From: Lachnospiraceae bacterium
Lineage (GTDB): Bacteria; Bacillota; Clostridia; Lachnospirales; Lachnospiraceae
Length of the DNA: 64,000 bases
Assembly (NCBI GenBank): GCA_024699325.1
Contig: JAILPS010000055.1
Span: 26,024-90,023, forward strand
Direction of reading: 5' to 3'
The translations under genes and the position numbers were made by a program. Numbering within the stretch: position 1 is the first letter of the stretch; every line of letters starts with the position of its first letter. The notes below the pieces were generated by a model that was given only the letters and a program-made list of their open reading frames with translations, was not told where the DNA came from and did no database searches. Shown here one piece after another: positions 1 through 8,119 of the stretch.

Positions 1-67
1 CGCAGTTGTCGTGCTCAAATGAAGCATCGTACAGTTTCCCCTCGCCCTTACTCTTAACATCAAACAT
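1..67 (-). CDS. gltB: Glutamate synthase large subunit, N-terminal fragment (runs off left edge)
   Basis: Only the first 22 codons are inside the window. The protein begins MFDVKSKGEGK and continues LYDASFEHDNCG, with the last Gly cut by the window edge. The FEHDxCG signature near the N-terminus is the class II glutaminase start of GOGAT large chains: the Cys becomes the N-terminal nucleophile after propeptide removal and releases ammonia from glutamine for 2-oxoglutarate amination. The ATG at 67-65 is preceded by a strong AGGAGG at about 75-80. That ribosome binding site directly follows the T-run of a hairpin terminator, so no separate promoter fits between hairpin and gene. Glutamine-linked genes (pyrG, gat, glnA, amt) lie just upstream, which fits the call. 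A glutaminase domain of another class II amidotransferase is the only real alternative. Confidence 0.75.
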   Translation of the reverse strand, partial: MFDVKSKGEGKLYDASFEHDNC

Positions 68-80
68 GTGACTACCTCCT

Positions 81-117
81 AAAAAAAAGGGCACTTCAGG
101 TATTCCCTGAAGCGCCC
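81..117 (-). terminator. Terminator or attenuator between pyrG and gltB
   Basis: On the minus strand a 12-bp stem (GGGCGCTTCAGG with CCTGAAGTGCCC, one G-U pair) is followed by eight T. It lies 18 bp after the pyrG stop. The T-run runs straight into the gltB ribosome binding site, so the hairpin could act as a leader attenuator for gltB as well as a pyrG terminator. Its sequence resembles the hairpins at 2376-2402 and 12583-12613. Confidence 0.85.
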
Positions 118-134
118 TTGCCTCATAATCAATA

Positions 135-1739
135 CTATTTGCTCACCGTTTTCAAAGCGGCCTCCACCAATCCCTTAAACAGTGGATGTGGCGCGTCCGG
201 TCTGGACTTAAACTCCGGATGTGCCTGTGTGGCCAGAAAATAGGGATGCTCCTCAATCTCTATCATCTCCACAATTCTTCCGTCAGGCGACATTCCCGAG
301 AGTGTCATGCCTGCATTTTCCAAATCCTGTCTGTAATCGTTATTCACCTCATAGCGATGTCTATGTCTCTCAGCGATATTCCTGCTTCCATAAACCTCCA
401 TCGCCTTCGTGCCTTCCCTCAGCACGCACGGATACGATCCGAGTCTCAGCGTTCCTCCGAGGTTCTCAACGCCCTCCTGATCGGGCATCAAATGTATCAC
501 GGGGTGTGTGGTGTCTGGATCAAACTCTACGCTTGCAGCGTCCTTATATCCGAGCACATTTCTGGCAAATTCTGTTATCGCCAGCTGCATTCCCAGACAA
601 ATTCCAAGAAATGGTATCTTCTTCTCCCTCGCATACTTAATGGCAACTATCTTTCCCTCTATGCCTCTGAGTCCAAATCCTCCTGGAACAATGATTCCTG
701 ACACATCCTCCAAAATGTGTTCCACATTTTCCTCGCAAACCTCCTCTGAGTCAACCCACTTGATATTGACCTCAGCCTTATTGGCGATTCCTCCGTGCCT
801 TAGCGCCTCTGCCACGCTTAGATAAGCGTCATGCAGCGCCACATATTTGCCCACGATCGCAATGTTTACGCTCTTGTCCGGATAGTGGAAATCCTCCACC
901 ATCTGCTTCCACTGCGCCAGATCCGGCTTCGGACACGGTATGTGCAGACATTCGCACACTGCCCCTGCGAGGTTCTCCTTCTCCATCATGAGGGGCACCT
1001 CATACAGCGATTTGGCATCCAGGTTCTGAAGCACGTGCTCCTTCTTCACATTACAGAACAGCGCTATCTTTCTCTTCATGTCGTCGTCCACAGGATAGTC
1101 CGACCTGCACACCAGAATGTCCGGCCATATTCCCATGCTCTGCAGGCTCTTGACGCTCATCTGCGTGGGCTTGGTCTTCATCTCCCCTGACGCCTTCAAA
1201 TACGGTATCAGCGTCACCTGAATGATTATCGCGTTCTCTCTTCCGACCTCCGCCTGGAACTGTCTTATGGCCTCCAAAAACGGCTGGCTCTCAATGTCTC
1301 CCACGGTTCCGCCAATCTCTATAATCGAGATAGTCTCCTCGTCCTCGCTCTTCGCCTTATAAATTCTATCCTTGATTTCGTTAGTAATGTGCGGTATCAC
1401 CTGCACGGTTCCTCCGCCGTAATCTCCATGTCTCTCTTTATTCAACACAGACCAATATATCTTGCCTGTGGTCACATTCGAATTCTTGTCCAGGCTCTCA
1501 TTAATGAATCTCTCATAATGTCCTAAATCCAGATCGGTCTCCGTTCCATCGTCTGTCACGAACACCTCTCCGTGCTGTATGGGGTTCATGGTTCCCGGAT
1601 CCACATTAATATACGGATCGAACTTCTGCATGGTCACATGATACCCTCTGGCCTTCAGCAGTCTTCCCAGCGACGCGGCCGTGATTCCCTTGCCCAGTCC
1701 TGACACTACTCCACCTGTAACAAATACATACTTTACCAT
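135..1739 (-). CDS. pyrG: CTP synthase
   Basis: Makes CTP from UTP, ATP and glutamine in the cytosol. The 534-residue length is usual for the family. The N-terminal synthase domain opens [18 protein letters not shown], the P-loop-like signature of the family. The C-terminal class I glutaminase domain has the nucleophile elbow GICLGMQ (Cys381) and the His-Glu partners in HPEFKSRP near the end. The start at 1739 is chosen because homology begins there and AAAGGGAAAGAA precedes it; the open frame extends 35 codons further upstream, but those codons only translate the 30-bp intergenic repeats ([14 protein letters not shown] decapeptides). The gene sits downstream of gatB, separated by a terminator and about 730 bp of repeats, and upstream of gltB. 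Confidence 0.97.
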   Translation of the reverse strand: MVKYVFVTGGVVSGLGKGITAASLGRLLKARGYHVTMQKFDPYINVDPGTMNPIQHGEVFVTDDGTETDLDLGHYERFINESLDKNSNVTTGKIYWSVLNKERHGDYGGGTVQVIPHITNEIKDRIYKAKSEDEETISIIEIGGTVGDIESQPFLEAIRQFQAEVGRENAIIIQVTLIPYLKASGEMKTKPTQMSVKSLQSMGIWPDILVCRSDYPVDDDMKRKIALFCNVKKEHVLQNLDAKSLYEVPLMMEKENLAGAVCECLHIPCPKPDLAQWKQMVEDFHYPDKSVNIAIVGKYVALHDAYLSVAEALRHGGIANKAEVNIKWVDSEEVCEENVEHILEDVSGIIVPGGFGLRGIEGKIVAIKYAREKKIPFLGICLGMQLAITEFARNVLGYKDAASVEFDPDTTHPVIHLMPDQEGVENLGGTLRLGSYPCVLREGTKAMEVYGSRNIAERHRHRYEVNNDYRQDLENAGMTLSGMSPDGRIVEMIEIEEHPYFLATQAHPEFKSRPDAPHPLFKGLVEAALKTVSK

Positions 1740-1769
1740 TTCTTTCCCTTTCTCTACGTTATGGCTGGG

Positions 1770-1850
1770 GCGCCCTGGCCCTCCTAGGTAACGACTAGGG
1801 CGCCTTGGCTCTCCTAGGTTTTCTCGGGGGCGCCTTGGCTCCACGGACGG
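1770..1850 (-). repeat. Tandem 30-bp repeat array in the pyrG leader
   Basis: Read on the minus strand, about three units of the form GAGAAAACCTAGGAGAGCC followed by AAGGCGCCCC run into the pyrG ribosome binding site. The unit starts near 1799 and 1829 are exactly 30 bp apart; the innermost one (near 1779) is shortened. The outer edge carries CGTCCGTGG, which recurs at the outer edge of the 1994-2242 block. Because 30 is a multiple of three, the array translates as a repeated decapeptide, which is a by-product. Confidence 0.85.
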
Positions 1851-1993
1851 TCCCGTCGGACTTTATTTTCCTACGCCTCATGCCTCCTCCGCTCGGCAAA
1901 ACCAGCCTCGCTACGTGCGGGTGACTTCGTCTCCGGAAAAAAAGCTCCTCCGTGCCCTGATATACAAGGCGGTACGACACATTACGGAAACAT
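1851..1993. other. Non-coding stretch between repeat blocks
   Basis: No gene is recognisable here. It shares short pieces (GCCTCATGC, TGCGGGTGACT) with the reverse complement of the gatC-gatA gap near 5900-5925, so it looks like a decayed copy of the same intergenic element. Confidence 0.5.
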
Positions 1994-2242
1994 TTTCTGA
2001 TGCGCCCTGGCCCTCCTGGGTTTTCTCGGTGGGCGCCTTGGCTAAATCCTCACACATAGAAACTCCTTCTGGTGAAGGTAAGAAAACCTCGCAGGCTTCG
2101 GTTTTCTTTTTATTCTATTGCGCTGCGCGCGAGGGTGAGGGCGGAAGTTTTTTATAGAGGCGCATTGGCTCTCGCAAAGTAGTGACGGGGGCGCCTTGGC
2201 TCTCGTGGGTTTTCTCGAAGAACGCCTTGGCCCCACGGACGT
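1994..2242 (-). repeat. Intergenic repeat element, copy 1 (inverted partner of 5512-5740)
   Basis: Positions 2080-2217, read on the minus strand, match plus-strand 5512-5649 at 134 of 138 positions with no gaps. Weaker similarity continues to about 1994. The element contains 30-bp units sharing the core CGAGAGCCAAGGCGCC, a TTGCGA/TATAAA promoter-like pair with 15-bp spacing, a GC hairpin and an AAGAAAACC...GGTTTTCTT hairpin. It lies between gatB and pyrG, and its partner lies between gatC and gatA. Confidence 0.9.
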
Positions 2243-2368
2243 TTTCCAAAATAGTTTCCTATGCTTTGGAAACATTTCCAGGTCACGTCCTGACTCTCTA
2301 GGCGGTACAGACTAATTCCAGATAGTCTTTTCCCTAGCCACAAAAATCTTTAACATACCCCTAAACGC

Positions 2369-2405
2369 AAAAAAGGGCGCTTTGAGCCATGCCCAAAGCG
2401 CCTTC
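2369..2405 (-). terminator. Intrinsic terminator after gatB
   Basis: On the minus strand GGCGCTTTGGGC pairs with GCTCAAAGCGCC around an ATG loop, then a T-run follows. It lies about 65 bp downstream of the gatB stop and is closely similar to the glnA leader hairpin. Confidence 0.88.
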
Positions 2406-2466
2406 GCTTATTATTCCAAGAATATAAACCAAAGTTTCGCCCTTGTCAATAAAAAATTTCAATTAG

Positions 2467-3909
2467 TTACAATTTTGATAGTATCTCTGTGAGAATACGA
2501 TTGACGCTGGCGGGGTCGGCTTTGCCCTTCATGGCCTTCATGGTCTGGCCGACTAAGAAGCCCATAGCCTTGGTTTTGCCTGCCTTATAGTCCGCCACGG
2601 ACTGTGGATTGGCCCCCACTATCTGCTCGATTGTGCTCTTAAGCGCGTCGTCGTCACCGCTCATCATGAGGTCGTGCTCGGTTACGTACTGCTCAGGGTC
2701 CACATTTTCTGAGAAGACGTGCTCGAAGACCTCCTTGGCGGTAGGGCGGTTGATTTTGCCGCTGTCCACCAGCTCGATGAGGCTTGCCAAGTTCTTGGCT
2801 GAAAATGTTATGTCCTGCGCATCCTTATTGTCAGCCTTGAGAAGCCTCATGGTCTCGCCCATGAGCCAGTTTGAAACCTCCTTGGGCTTGCCGCAGATGG
2901 CGCTTGCATCCTCGAAGACATCCGCCATTTTTTTGGCTGAGGTGATGATCTCGATGTCGTACTGCGGTATGCCGTACTGTGTGGCGTATCTTGCCATCTT
3001 GGCCTCGCGAAATTCGGGCTCTCTAGCCTTGATTTCATCGATCATGGCCTGTGAAACCACTATCGGAACCAGGTCCGGATCAGGGAAGTAGCGATAATCC
3101 TGCGCGTCCTCCTTGCTTCTCATGGGGTATGAGACCGCCTTCGTGTCGTCCCATCTTCTGGTCTCCTGAACCACCTTCTCTCCTGACTCAATCAGGTCTA
3201 TCTGGCGGTTTGCTTCGCCCTCAATGGCATGTGTGATTGCCGTAAATGAGTTGAGGTTTTTCATCTCTGTTCTGGTACCAAACTCTGTGGCGCCCTTCTC
3301 CCTTACCGAGAGGTTTACGTCGGCTCTCATGGAGCCCTCCTGCAGCTTGCAGTCGCTCGCCCCTAAATACTGAATGGTCATTCGAAGCTTCTCGAGGTAA
3401 GCGATTACCTCCTCGGCGCTTCGCATGTCAGGCTCTGAGACGATCTCGATAAGCGGCACGCCTGAGCGGTTGTAATCCACTAGGGATGCGTCCTCCCAGT
3501 CGTCGTGGATGAGCTTACCTGCATCCTCCTCCATGTGGATCTCGTGAATGCCCACATTTTTAGTGTTGCCGGCGGCGTCCGTTATCTGCACGTGGCCGTT
3601 TCTGCAGATTGGCAGATAGAGCTGGGATATCTGATAGTTCTGAGGATTATCAGGGTAGAAGTAGTTCTTCCTGTCGAATTTGCCAAATCTGGTTATGTCG
3701 CAGTTGGTTGCGAGTCCCACGGCGATGGCGTACTCCAAAACCTTCCTGTTAAGAACCGGAAGGGAGCCCGGCATTCCCGTGCACACAGGGCATGTGTGGC
3801 TGTTTGGCGCCCCGCCAAATGCTGTTGAACAGCCGCAGAATATCTTGGTCTTCGTGGCCAGTTCCACGTGGACCTCAAGTCCTATCACGATTTCATATTC
3901 CTTAGCCAT
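2467..3909 (-). CDS. gatB: Asp/Glu-tRNA(Asn/Gln) amidotransferase subunit B
   Basis: The tRNA-binding and kinase subunit of GatCAB, which turns misacylated Glu-tRNA(Gln) and/or Asp-tRNA(Asn) into the amidated forms in the cytosol. At 480 residues it has the usual length. It opens MAKEYEIVIGLEVHVELATK and carries the zinc-site cysteines 25, 27, 40 and 43 (CGC and CPVC). Family landmarks include LQEGSMRADVN, KNLNSF and DYRYFPDPDL, and the C-terminal third is the YqeY-like tRNA-binding region. The ATG follows the gatA stop by one base, with its GGAGGTG ribosome binding site inside the end of gatA, so the pair is translationally coupled. Confidence 0.98.
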   Translation of the reverse strand: MAKEYEIVIGLEVHVELATKTKIFCGCSTAFGGAPNSHTCPVCTGMPGSLPVLNRKVLEYAIAVGLATNCDITRFGKFDRKNYFYPDNPQNYQISQLYLPICRNGHVQITDAAGNTKNVGIHEIHMEEDAGKLIHDDWEDASLVDYNRSGVPLIEIVSEPDMRSAEEVIAYLEKLRMTIQYLGASDCKLQEGSMRADVNLSVREKGATEFGTRTEMKNLNSFTAITHAIEGEANRQIDLIESGEKVVQETRRWDDTKAVSYPMRSKEDAQDYRYFPDPDLVPIVVSQAMIDEIKAREPEFREAKMARYATQYGIPQYDIEIITSAKKMADVFEDASAICGKPKEVSNWLMGETMRLLKADNKDAQDITFSAKNLASLIELVDSGKINRPTAKEVFEHVFSENVDPEQYVTEHDLMMSGDDDALKSTIEQIVGANPQSVADYKAGKTKAMGFLVGQTMKAMKGKADPASVNRILTEILSKL

Positions 3910-3910
3910 A

Positions 3911-5350
3911 TCACACCTCCCCGCTCTGCTCTAATGTGTATGCCGCCCTGATGAGCGTCTTCTCACTGTAGCAGTCGCCGATCAGCTGCACACCTATCGG
4001 CAGGCCTTCGCTGTCCCTGCCACATGGCAGTGAGATGCCCGGAAGTCCGGCCAGGTTCACAGAGATCGTATAAATGTCTCCGAGATACATTTTGATGGGG
4101 TCTGCAAGGGATGAGCCCAGCTTAGGCGCCGTGGTAGGTGCCACCGGTCCAAGTATCACATCGTATTTTGCAAATGCCTCGTCAAATGCTTTCTTTATGA
4201 GCGCCTTAACCTTGAGCGCCTTCAGATAGTATGCGTCGTAGTAGCCTGAGCTTAAGACAAATGAGCCAAGCATGATTCTTCTCTTGACCTCCGCGCCGAA
4301 GCCCTCCGACCTGCTCTTCTTATACATCTCGTGAAGATCGCCGTAATCCTTCGTCCTGTAGCCATATTTCACGCCGTCAAATCTCTCGAGATTTGAGCTG
4401 GCCTCGGCTGCCGCGATGGTGTAGTAGGTTGGTATCGCGTAGTCCACAAGCGCCAACTCAAACTCCTCGACGATAGCGCCTCTAGCCCTTAAAACCTCAG
4501 CGGCGTGAAGCACCGCCTCCTTAACCTCAGCGTCTAATCCCTCGCCAAAATAAGTGGTCGGAATGCCTATCCTAAGCCCCTTCACATCCTGCACAAGAGC
4601 TGATGTGAAATCCGTATCCCTGCGGTCAAGGGATGTGCTGTCCTTCTCATCGTGTCCCGCAATCGCCTCCAGAACTGCAGCCGTATCAGCCACATTTTTA
4701 GTGAGAGGCCCAATCTGGTCCAGAGATGATCCGTAGGCAATCAGCCCGTATCTGGAAACCGTTCCGTAGGTCGGCTTCATTCCGACCACGCCGCAGTAGC
4801 TCGCCGGCTGTCTGATTGAGCCGCCCGTGTCGCTTCCCAGCGCAAAAAATGCTTCGTCGGCTGCCACAGCCGCCGCAGATCCTCCAGACGAACCACCAGG
4901 CACATGCTCCAAATTCACAGGATTCTTCGTCGGTCCGTAGTAACTGGTCTCTGTGGTGGAGCCCATGGCAAACTCGTCCATGTTGGTCTTACCTATAACC
5001 ACCGCTCCCGCCTCAGTAAGCTTCTTAACCGCCTCCGCGCTGTATGTGGGCACGAAATTGCTAAGTATCTTAGAGGAACAGCTCGTAAGCATCCCCTCCG
5101 TGCACATATTGTCCTTAATCGCCACCGGCACACCCGCAAGCGCGCCCGTAAGCTCGCCCGCCTCAATCCTTCTCTGGACCTCGCGCGCCCTCCTAAGAGC
5201 ACCCTCCTCGTCCACAGTCACATAGGCGCCGATCTCGCCGTCCACCTCTCTAATGCGGGCCAGCACAGCCTCCATGGCCTCAACCGCAGTCACCTGCCCC
5301 GCCTTAATAGATTTCGAGAGCTCCACCGCCCCCATTTTCAATATATCCAT
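3911..5350 (-). CDS. gatA: Asp/Glu-tRNA(Asn/Gln) amidotransferase subunit A (glutaminase)
   Basis: Hydrolyses glutamine and channels ammonia to GatB. It is 479 residues long with the amidase signature GGSSGGSAAAVAA. The Ser-cisSer-Lys triad is visible as Lys79, Ser154 and Ser178 (GSDTGGSIRQP). The start MDILKMGAVELSKSIKAG fits the family, but no good ribosome binding site precedes it: the sequence upstream of the ATG is a 30-bp tandem repeat, and the start codon lies in a partial unit of it. The gene is separated from gatC by about 710 bp of repeats, unusual for a complex normally encoded in a tight gatCAB operon. Confidence 0.97.
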   Translation of the reverse strand: MDILKMGAVELSKSIKAGQVTAVEAMEAVLARIREVDGEIGAYVTVDEEGALRRAREVQRRIEAGELTGALAGVPVAIKDNMCTEGMLTSCSSKILSNFVPTYSAEAVKKLTEAGAVVIGKTNMDEFAMGSTTETSYYGPTKNPVNLEHVPGGSSGGSAAAVAADEAFFALGSDTGGSIRQPASYCGVVGMKPTYGTVSRYGLIAYGSSLDQIGPLTKNVADTAAVLEAIAGHDEKDSTSLDRRDTDFTSALVQDVKGLRIGIPTTYFGEGLDAEVKEAVLHAAEVLRARGAIVEEFELALVDYAIPTYYTIAAAEASSNLERFDGVKYGYRTKDYGDLHEMYKKSRSEGFGAEVKRRIMLGSFVLSSGYYDAYYLKALKVKALIKKAFDEAFAKYDVILGPVAPTTAPKLGSSLADPIKMYLGDIYTISVNLAGLPGISLPCGRDSEGLPIGVQLIGDCYSEKTLIRAAYTLEQSGEV

Positions 5351-5455
5351 AGTTCACACTCTACACTTTCTATAATCCAAACTCTGTACGCTGCCAGTTC
5401 TGTAATTCACATTCTACACGTTGCTAGTTCTGTAATTCACACTCTACACGTTAAA
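5351..5455 (-). repeat. Tandem 30-bp repeats immediately upstream of gatA
   Basis: Two full units (5396-5425 and 5426-5455) of AGTTCTGTAATTCACAYTCT followed by ACACGTT are followed by degenerate partial units that reach the gatA start codon. This family differs in sequence from the AAGGCGCC units but has the same 30-bp period. Confidence 0.85.
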
Positions 5456-5479
5456 TACTTCCACAAACACCATAACCAA

Positions 5480-5740
5480 TTGCCACTACCTTGCGAGAGC
5501 CAAGGCGTCTCCGAGAAAACCCACGAGAGCCAAGGCGCCCCCGCCACTACTTTGCGAGAGCCAAGGCGCCTCTATAAAAAACTTCCGCCCTCACCCTCGC
5601 GCTCAGCGCGATAGAATAAAAAGAAAACCGAAGCCTGCGAGGTTTTCTTTCCTTCGCCGAAAGTAGTGTCTCTGTGTATAGGTTCAATCAAGGCGCCCCC
5701 TGAGAAAACCTACGAGGGCCATGGCGCCCCCGCCTCAAAC
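5480..5740 (+). repeat. Intergenic repeat element, copy 2 (inverted partner of 1994-2242)
   Basis: Two alternating 30-bp types appear here. One starts GCCACTACYTTG and the other GAGAAAACCCAC, and both end GAGAGCCAAGGCGCC. The 138-bp core at 5512-5649 is almost identical to the reverse complement of 2080-2217. As in copy 1, it carries TTGCGA/TATAAA and two hairpins (TCGCGC-tca-GCGCGA and AAGAAAACC...GGTTTTCTT). A further diverged unit lies at 5690-5735. Confidence 0.9.
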
Positions 5741-5811
5741 CTCCAGGTTATCATCCCCCGCGCCTGTCAATATCAGGACGCGACCAAGAAATTTTTCCGG
5801 AGCGGTTGAAA

Positions 5812-6003
5812 GAAAACCTCCGTTACACTACGGTTTTCTTTTGAACTAACCGCGCCAAGCGTCGCGCGGACCGACTGTCAAGCCCCTACGGGCCTTGACA
5901 TATAGTCACCCGCATGAGGCATGGGGCAAAATGTGTCAAGCCCTCCGGGCTTGACATGCAGCCCCAGCCCATTGCCGAAGGCAATTTTAAATGGGCTGGG
6001 GTT
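5812..6003. repeat. Chain of palindromes in the gatC-gatA gap
   Basis: Four hairpins lie in about 190 bp. One is AAAGAAAACC...GGTTTTCTTT near 5812-5842. Two are copies of TGTCAAGCCC...GGGCTTGACA, near 5877-5901 and 5934-5956; the second is perfect. The last is a nested CCCCAGCCCAT...ATGGGCTGGGG stem near 5962-6003 that encloses TGCCGAAGGCA. No open frame is supported. The arrangement recalls REP/BIME-type clusters, but I cannot assign a family. Confidence 0.8.
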
Positions 6004-6066
6004 CCCAAGGGAGGAAAACATTTTTGGGAGCGGCCGTGGATTTCGCCAAGGCGCCCTCGCCATAAC

Positions 6067-6357
6067 CTAGAAGGTCCTAGGCGCGACGTAGTAGTTGTCC
6101 TTGCGCTCAGGCGCATTTTTAAGGACCTGCTCGGAGTTGTCGCCGTTAACGACGACGTCCTCGCGGAAGACATTTTGAACGGAGAAGACGTGGCTCATAG
6201 GCTCGACGCCGTCCGTGTTAAGTTCAGAGAGCTTGTCAATGTAGTCGAGCATAGAGCCCATGTCCCGCTTCGCAGCCTCCCGCTCAGAGTCCGTAAGCGA
6301 CAGTTTGGCAAGAATGCCGACGTATTCGATTGTCTCGTCATCAATAATGTTTGCCAT
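6067..6357 (-). CDS. gatC: Asp/Glu-tRNA(Asn/Gln) amidotransferase subunit C
   Basis: Small stabilising subunit of GatCAB, 96 residues. It begins [20 protein letters not shown] and has the family motifs [26 protein letters not shown] and LKNAPE near the end. The start at 6357 has GGAGGTAAAT directly upstream, inside the 13-bp gap after aspS, so aspS-gatC is one transcript. The last residues (APRTF) and the stop codon lie in CCTAGGACCTTCTAGG, which resembles the adjacent 30-bp repeat units. The repeat block therefore seems to supply the extreme C-terminus; that is inference. Confidence 0.95.
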   Translation of the reverse strand: MANIIDDETIEYVGILAKLSLTDSEREAAKRDMGSMLDYIDKLSELNTDGVEPMSHVFSVQNVFREDVVVNGDNSEQVLKNAPERKDNYYVAPRTF

Positions 6358-6370
6358 ATTTACCTCCACA

Positions 6371-8119
6371 TCAGTCACGAATCTTAATGTGCACCTCACG
6401 AAGCTGCTGCTCTGTGACCGTGTTAGGGGCGGAGCACATTAAGTCCTGTCCGCTGCCGGCCATAGGGAACGCTATGACCTCGCGGATGTTCTCCTCGTTT
6501 TTGAGGAGCATGATCATTCTGTCCACGCCAGGCGCCATGCCCGCATGAGGCGGAGCGCCAAACTGGAAGGCCTGATAGAGAGCCCCGAATTTGGTCTCAA
6601 GAGTCTCACGGTCGTAGCCCGCGATCTCGAAGGCCTTCTCCATGATTTCCATGTCGTGGTTTCTGACAGCGCCACTCGACAATTCCACGCCGTTGCAGAC
6701 AATGTCGTACTGGTAGGCCAGGATTGTAAGAGGGTCCTGGGTCTTAAGAGCCTCCAGACCGCCCTGTGGCATGGAGAAAGGATTGTGCGTAAAGCCAATC
6801 TTTTTGGTCTCCTCGTCAAGCTCGAACATAGGGAAATCATTTACATAGCAGAAACGGTAAGCGTTCTTCTCAAGAAGATCAAGTCTTGCGCCAAGCTCAT
6901 TTCGAAGAGCGCCGGCACATTTGGCTGCCTGGGCCTCACGGTCCGCGATGAAGAAGATCGTGTCGCCCACGCCAAGACCTGCAAGAGTCTTAAGCTCGCC
7001 CTTAAGCTCGTCAGGGATGAACTTGTCAATCGGACCCTTGTAGGAGCCGTCCTCCATGACCTCCAGGTAGCCAAGACCGCCCATGCCAAGCTCGTGACGC
7101 GCGTAGGATTCAAGCTTCTCGTGGAAGCCCTTGCTCATGTCGGCGTGCACCTTGATGGCTCTGACCGTTCTGCCGTGGAATGCTTTAAATGTACACTTTG
7201 CAAAGAAGTCTGTCAAATCAATGATGCGAAGAGGGTTTCTAAGGTCCGGCTTGTCGGAGCCAAACTCAAGCATCGCCTGGGCATAGCTGATGATTGGAAA
7301 TGGAGCCTCGGTGACCACGCTTCCCTCAGGGGCGAAACGCTTAAATGTGTCGCTTAGAACCTCCTCGCCAACCTTGAACACATCCTCCTGTGTGGCAAAG
7401 CTCATCTCGAAGTCTAACTGGTAGAACTCTCCAGGAGAGCGGTCAGCCCTCGCATCCTCGTCCCTGAAGCAGGGAGCAATCTGGAAATATTTGTCGAAGC
7501 CCGCAACCATCAAAAGCTGCTTAAACTGCTGTGGCGCCTGTGGAAGGGCGTAGAACTTGCCCTTAAACCTTCTGGATGGAACGATGTAGTCCCTCGCGCC
7601 CTCAGGCGATGACGCGGTAAGTATAGGAGTCTGAAGCTCCAAAAATCCAAGCTCAGTCATCTTCTGTCTGAGATAAGAGATGACCTGTGACCTGAAAATA
7701 ATGTTGTCCTTGACCTTTTTGTTTCTAAGGTCCAAATATCTGTACTTAAGTCTCACATCCTCGCTGGTGTTTTTGGATGTGATGATTTCAAATGGCAGAG
7801 GCTTGTAAACCTTGCCCAAAACGTCGATGAGCTTCGCCTCAACCTCAACCGTTCCCGTAGGAATGTTTGGATTGTAGGTCTCCTCATCCCTCTGCTCGAC
7901 CAGACCCTCGACTGAGATGCTCATTTCCTTCCTGATGCCCTCTAAGAGAGTGGTATCCCTGAGAACTATCTGCAGCTCTCCGTACTGATCCCTCAGGTCG
8001 ATAAATGAAACCCCTCCGTGGTCCCTGATGTTCTCGACCCAGCCTGCAACCCTCACCGTCTGTCCGATTAACTCCTCGCTGATCATGACTGTCGTGTGAT
8101 CTCTGTAAATGTTTCCCAT
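6371..8119 (-). CDS. aspS: Aspartyl-tRNA synthetase
   Basis: Charges tRNA(Asp), and possibly tRNA(Asn) if non-discriminating, which would give GatCAB its substrate. The 582-residue length is right for the bacterial form. There is an N-terminal OB-fold ([20 protein letters not shown]), class II motif 2 with [20 protein letters not shown], a bacterial GAD-type insertion around residues 300-400, and motif 3 with [13 protein letters not shown]. The ATG follows AGGAGG with good spacing. Expression is controlled by the T-box leader just upstream. It is cotranscribed with gatC. Confidence 0.98.
   Translation of the reverse strand: MGNIYRDHTTVMISEELIGQTVRVAGWVENIRDHGGVSFIDLRDQYGELQIVLRDTTLLEGIRKEMSISVEGLVEQRDEETYNPNIPTGTVEVEAKLIDVLGKVYKPLPFEIITSKNTSEDVRLKYRYLDLRNKKVKDNIIFRSQVISYLRQKMTELGFLELQTPILTASSPEGARDYIVPSRRFKGKFYALPQAPQQFKQLLMVAGFDKYFQIAPCFRDEDARADRSPGEFYQLDFEMSFATQEDVFKVGEEVLSDTFKRFAPEGSVVTEAPFPIISYAQAMLEFGSDKPDLRNPLRIIDLTDFFAKCTFKAFHGRTVRAIKVHADMSKGFHEKLESYARHELGMGGLGYLEVMEDGSYKGPIDKFIPDELKGELKTLAGLGVGDTIFFIADREAQAAKCAGALRNELGARLDLLEKNAYRFCYVNDFPMFELDEETKKIGFTHNPFSMPQGGLEALKTQDPLTILAYQYDIVCNGVELSSGAVRNHDMEIMEKAFEIAGYDRETLETKFGALYQAFQFGAPPHAGMAPGVDRMIMLLKNEENIREVIAFPMAGSGQDLMCSAPNTVTEQQLREVHIKIRD

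Noticed and set aside
1740..1844. N-terminal extension of CTP synthase by 35 residues
   Set aside because: The extra codons translate the 30-bp repeats, and family homology and spacing to AAAGGGAAAG begin at 1739.
1770..2242. CRISPR-like array because of 30-bp periodic repeats
   Set aside because: Units are contiguous with no unique spacers, they alternate between two types, and no cas genes are nearby.
2152..2343. Small proteins encoded by the repeat blocks (Arg/Pro-rich frames)
   Set aside because: The frames exist only because the repeat period is a multiple of three. There is no ribosome binding site or homology, and the frames differ between copies.
4904..5614. 236-codon plus-strand open frame opposite gatA
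   Set aside because: It is a shadow of gatA codons continued by the repeat blocks, with no ribosome binding site and no recognisable domain.
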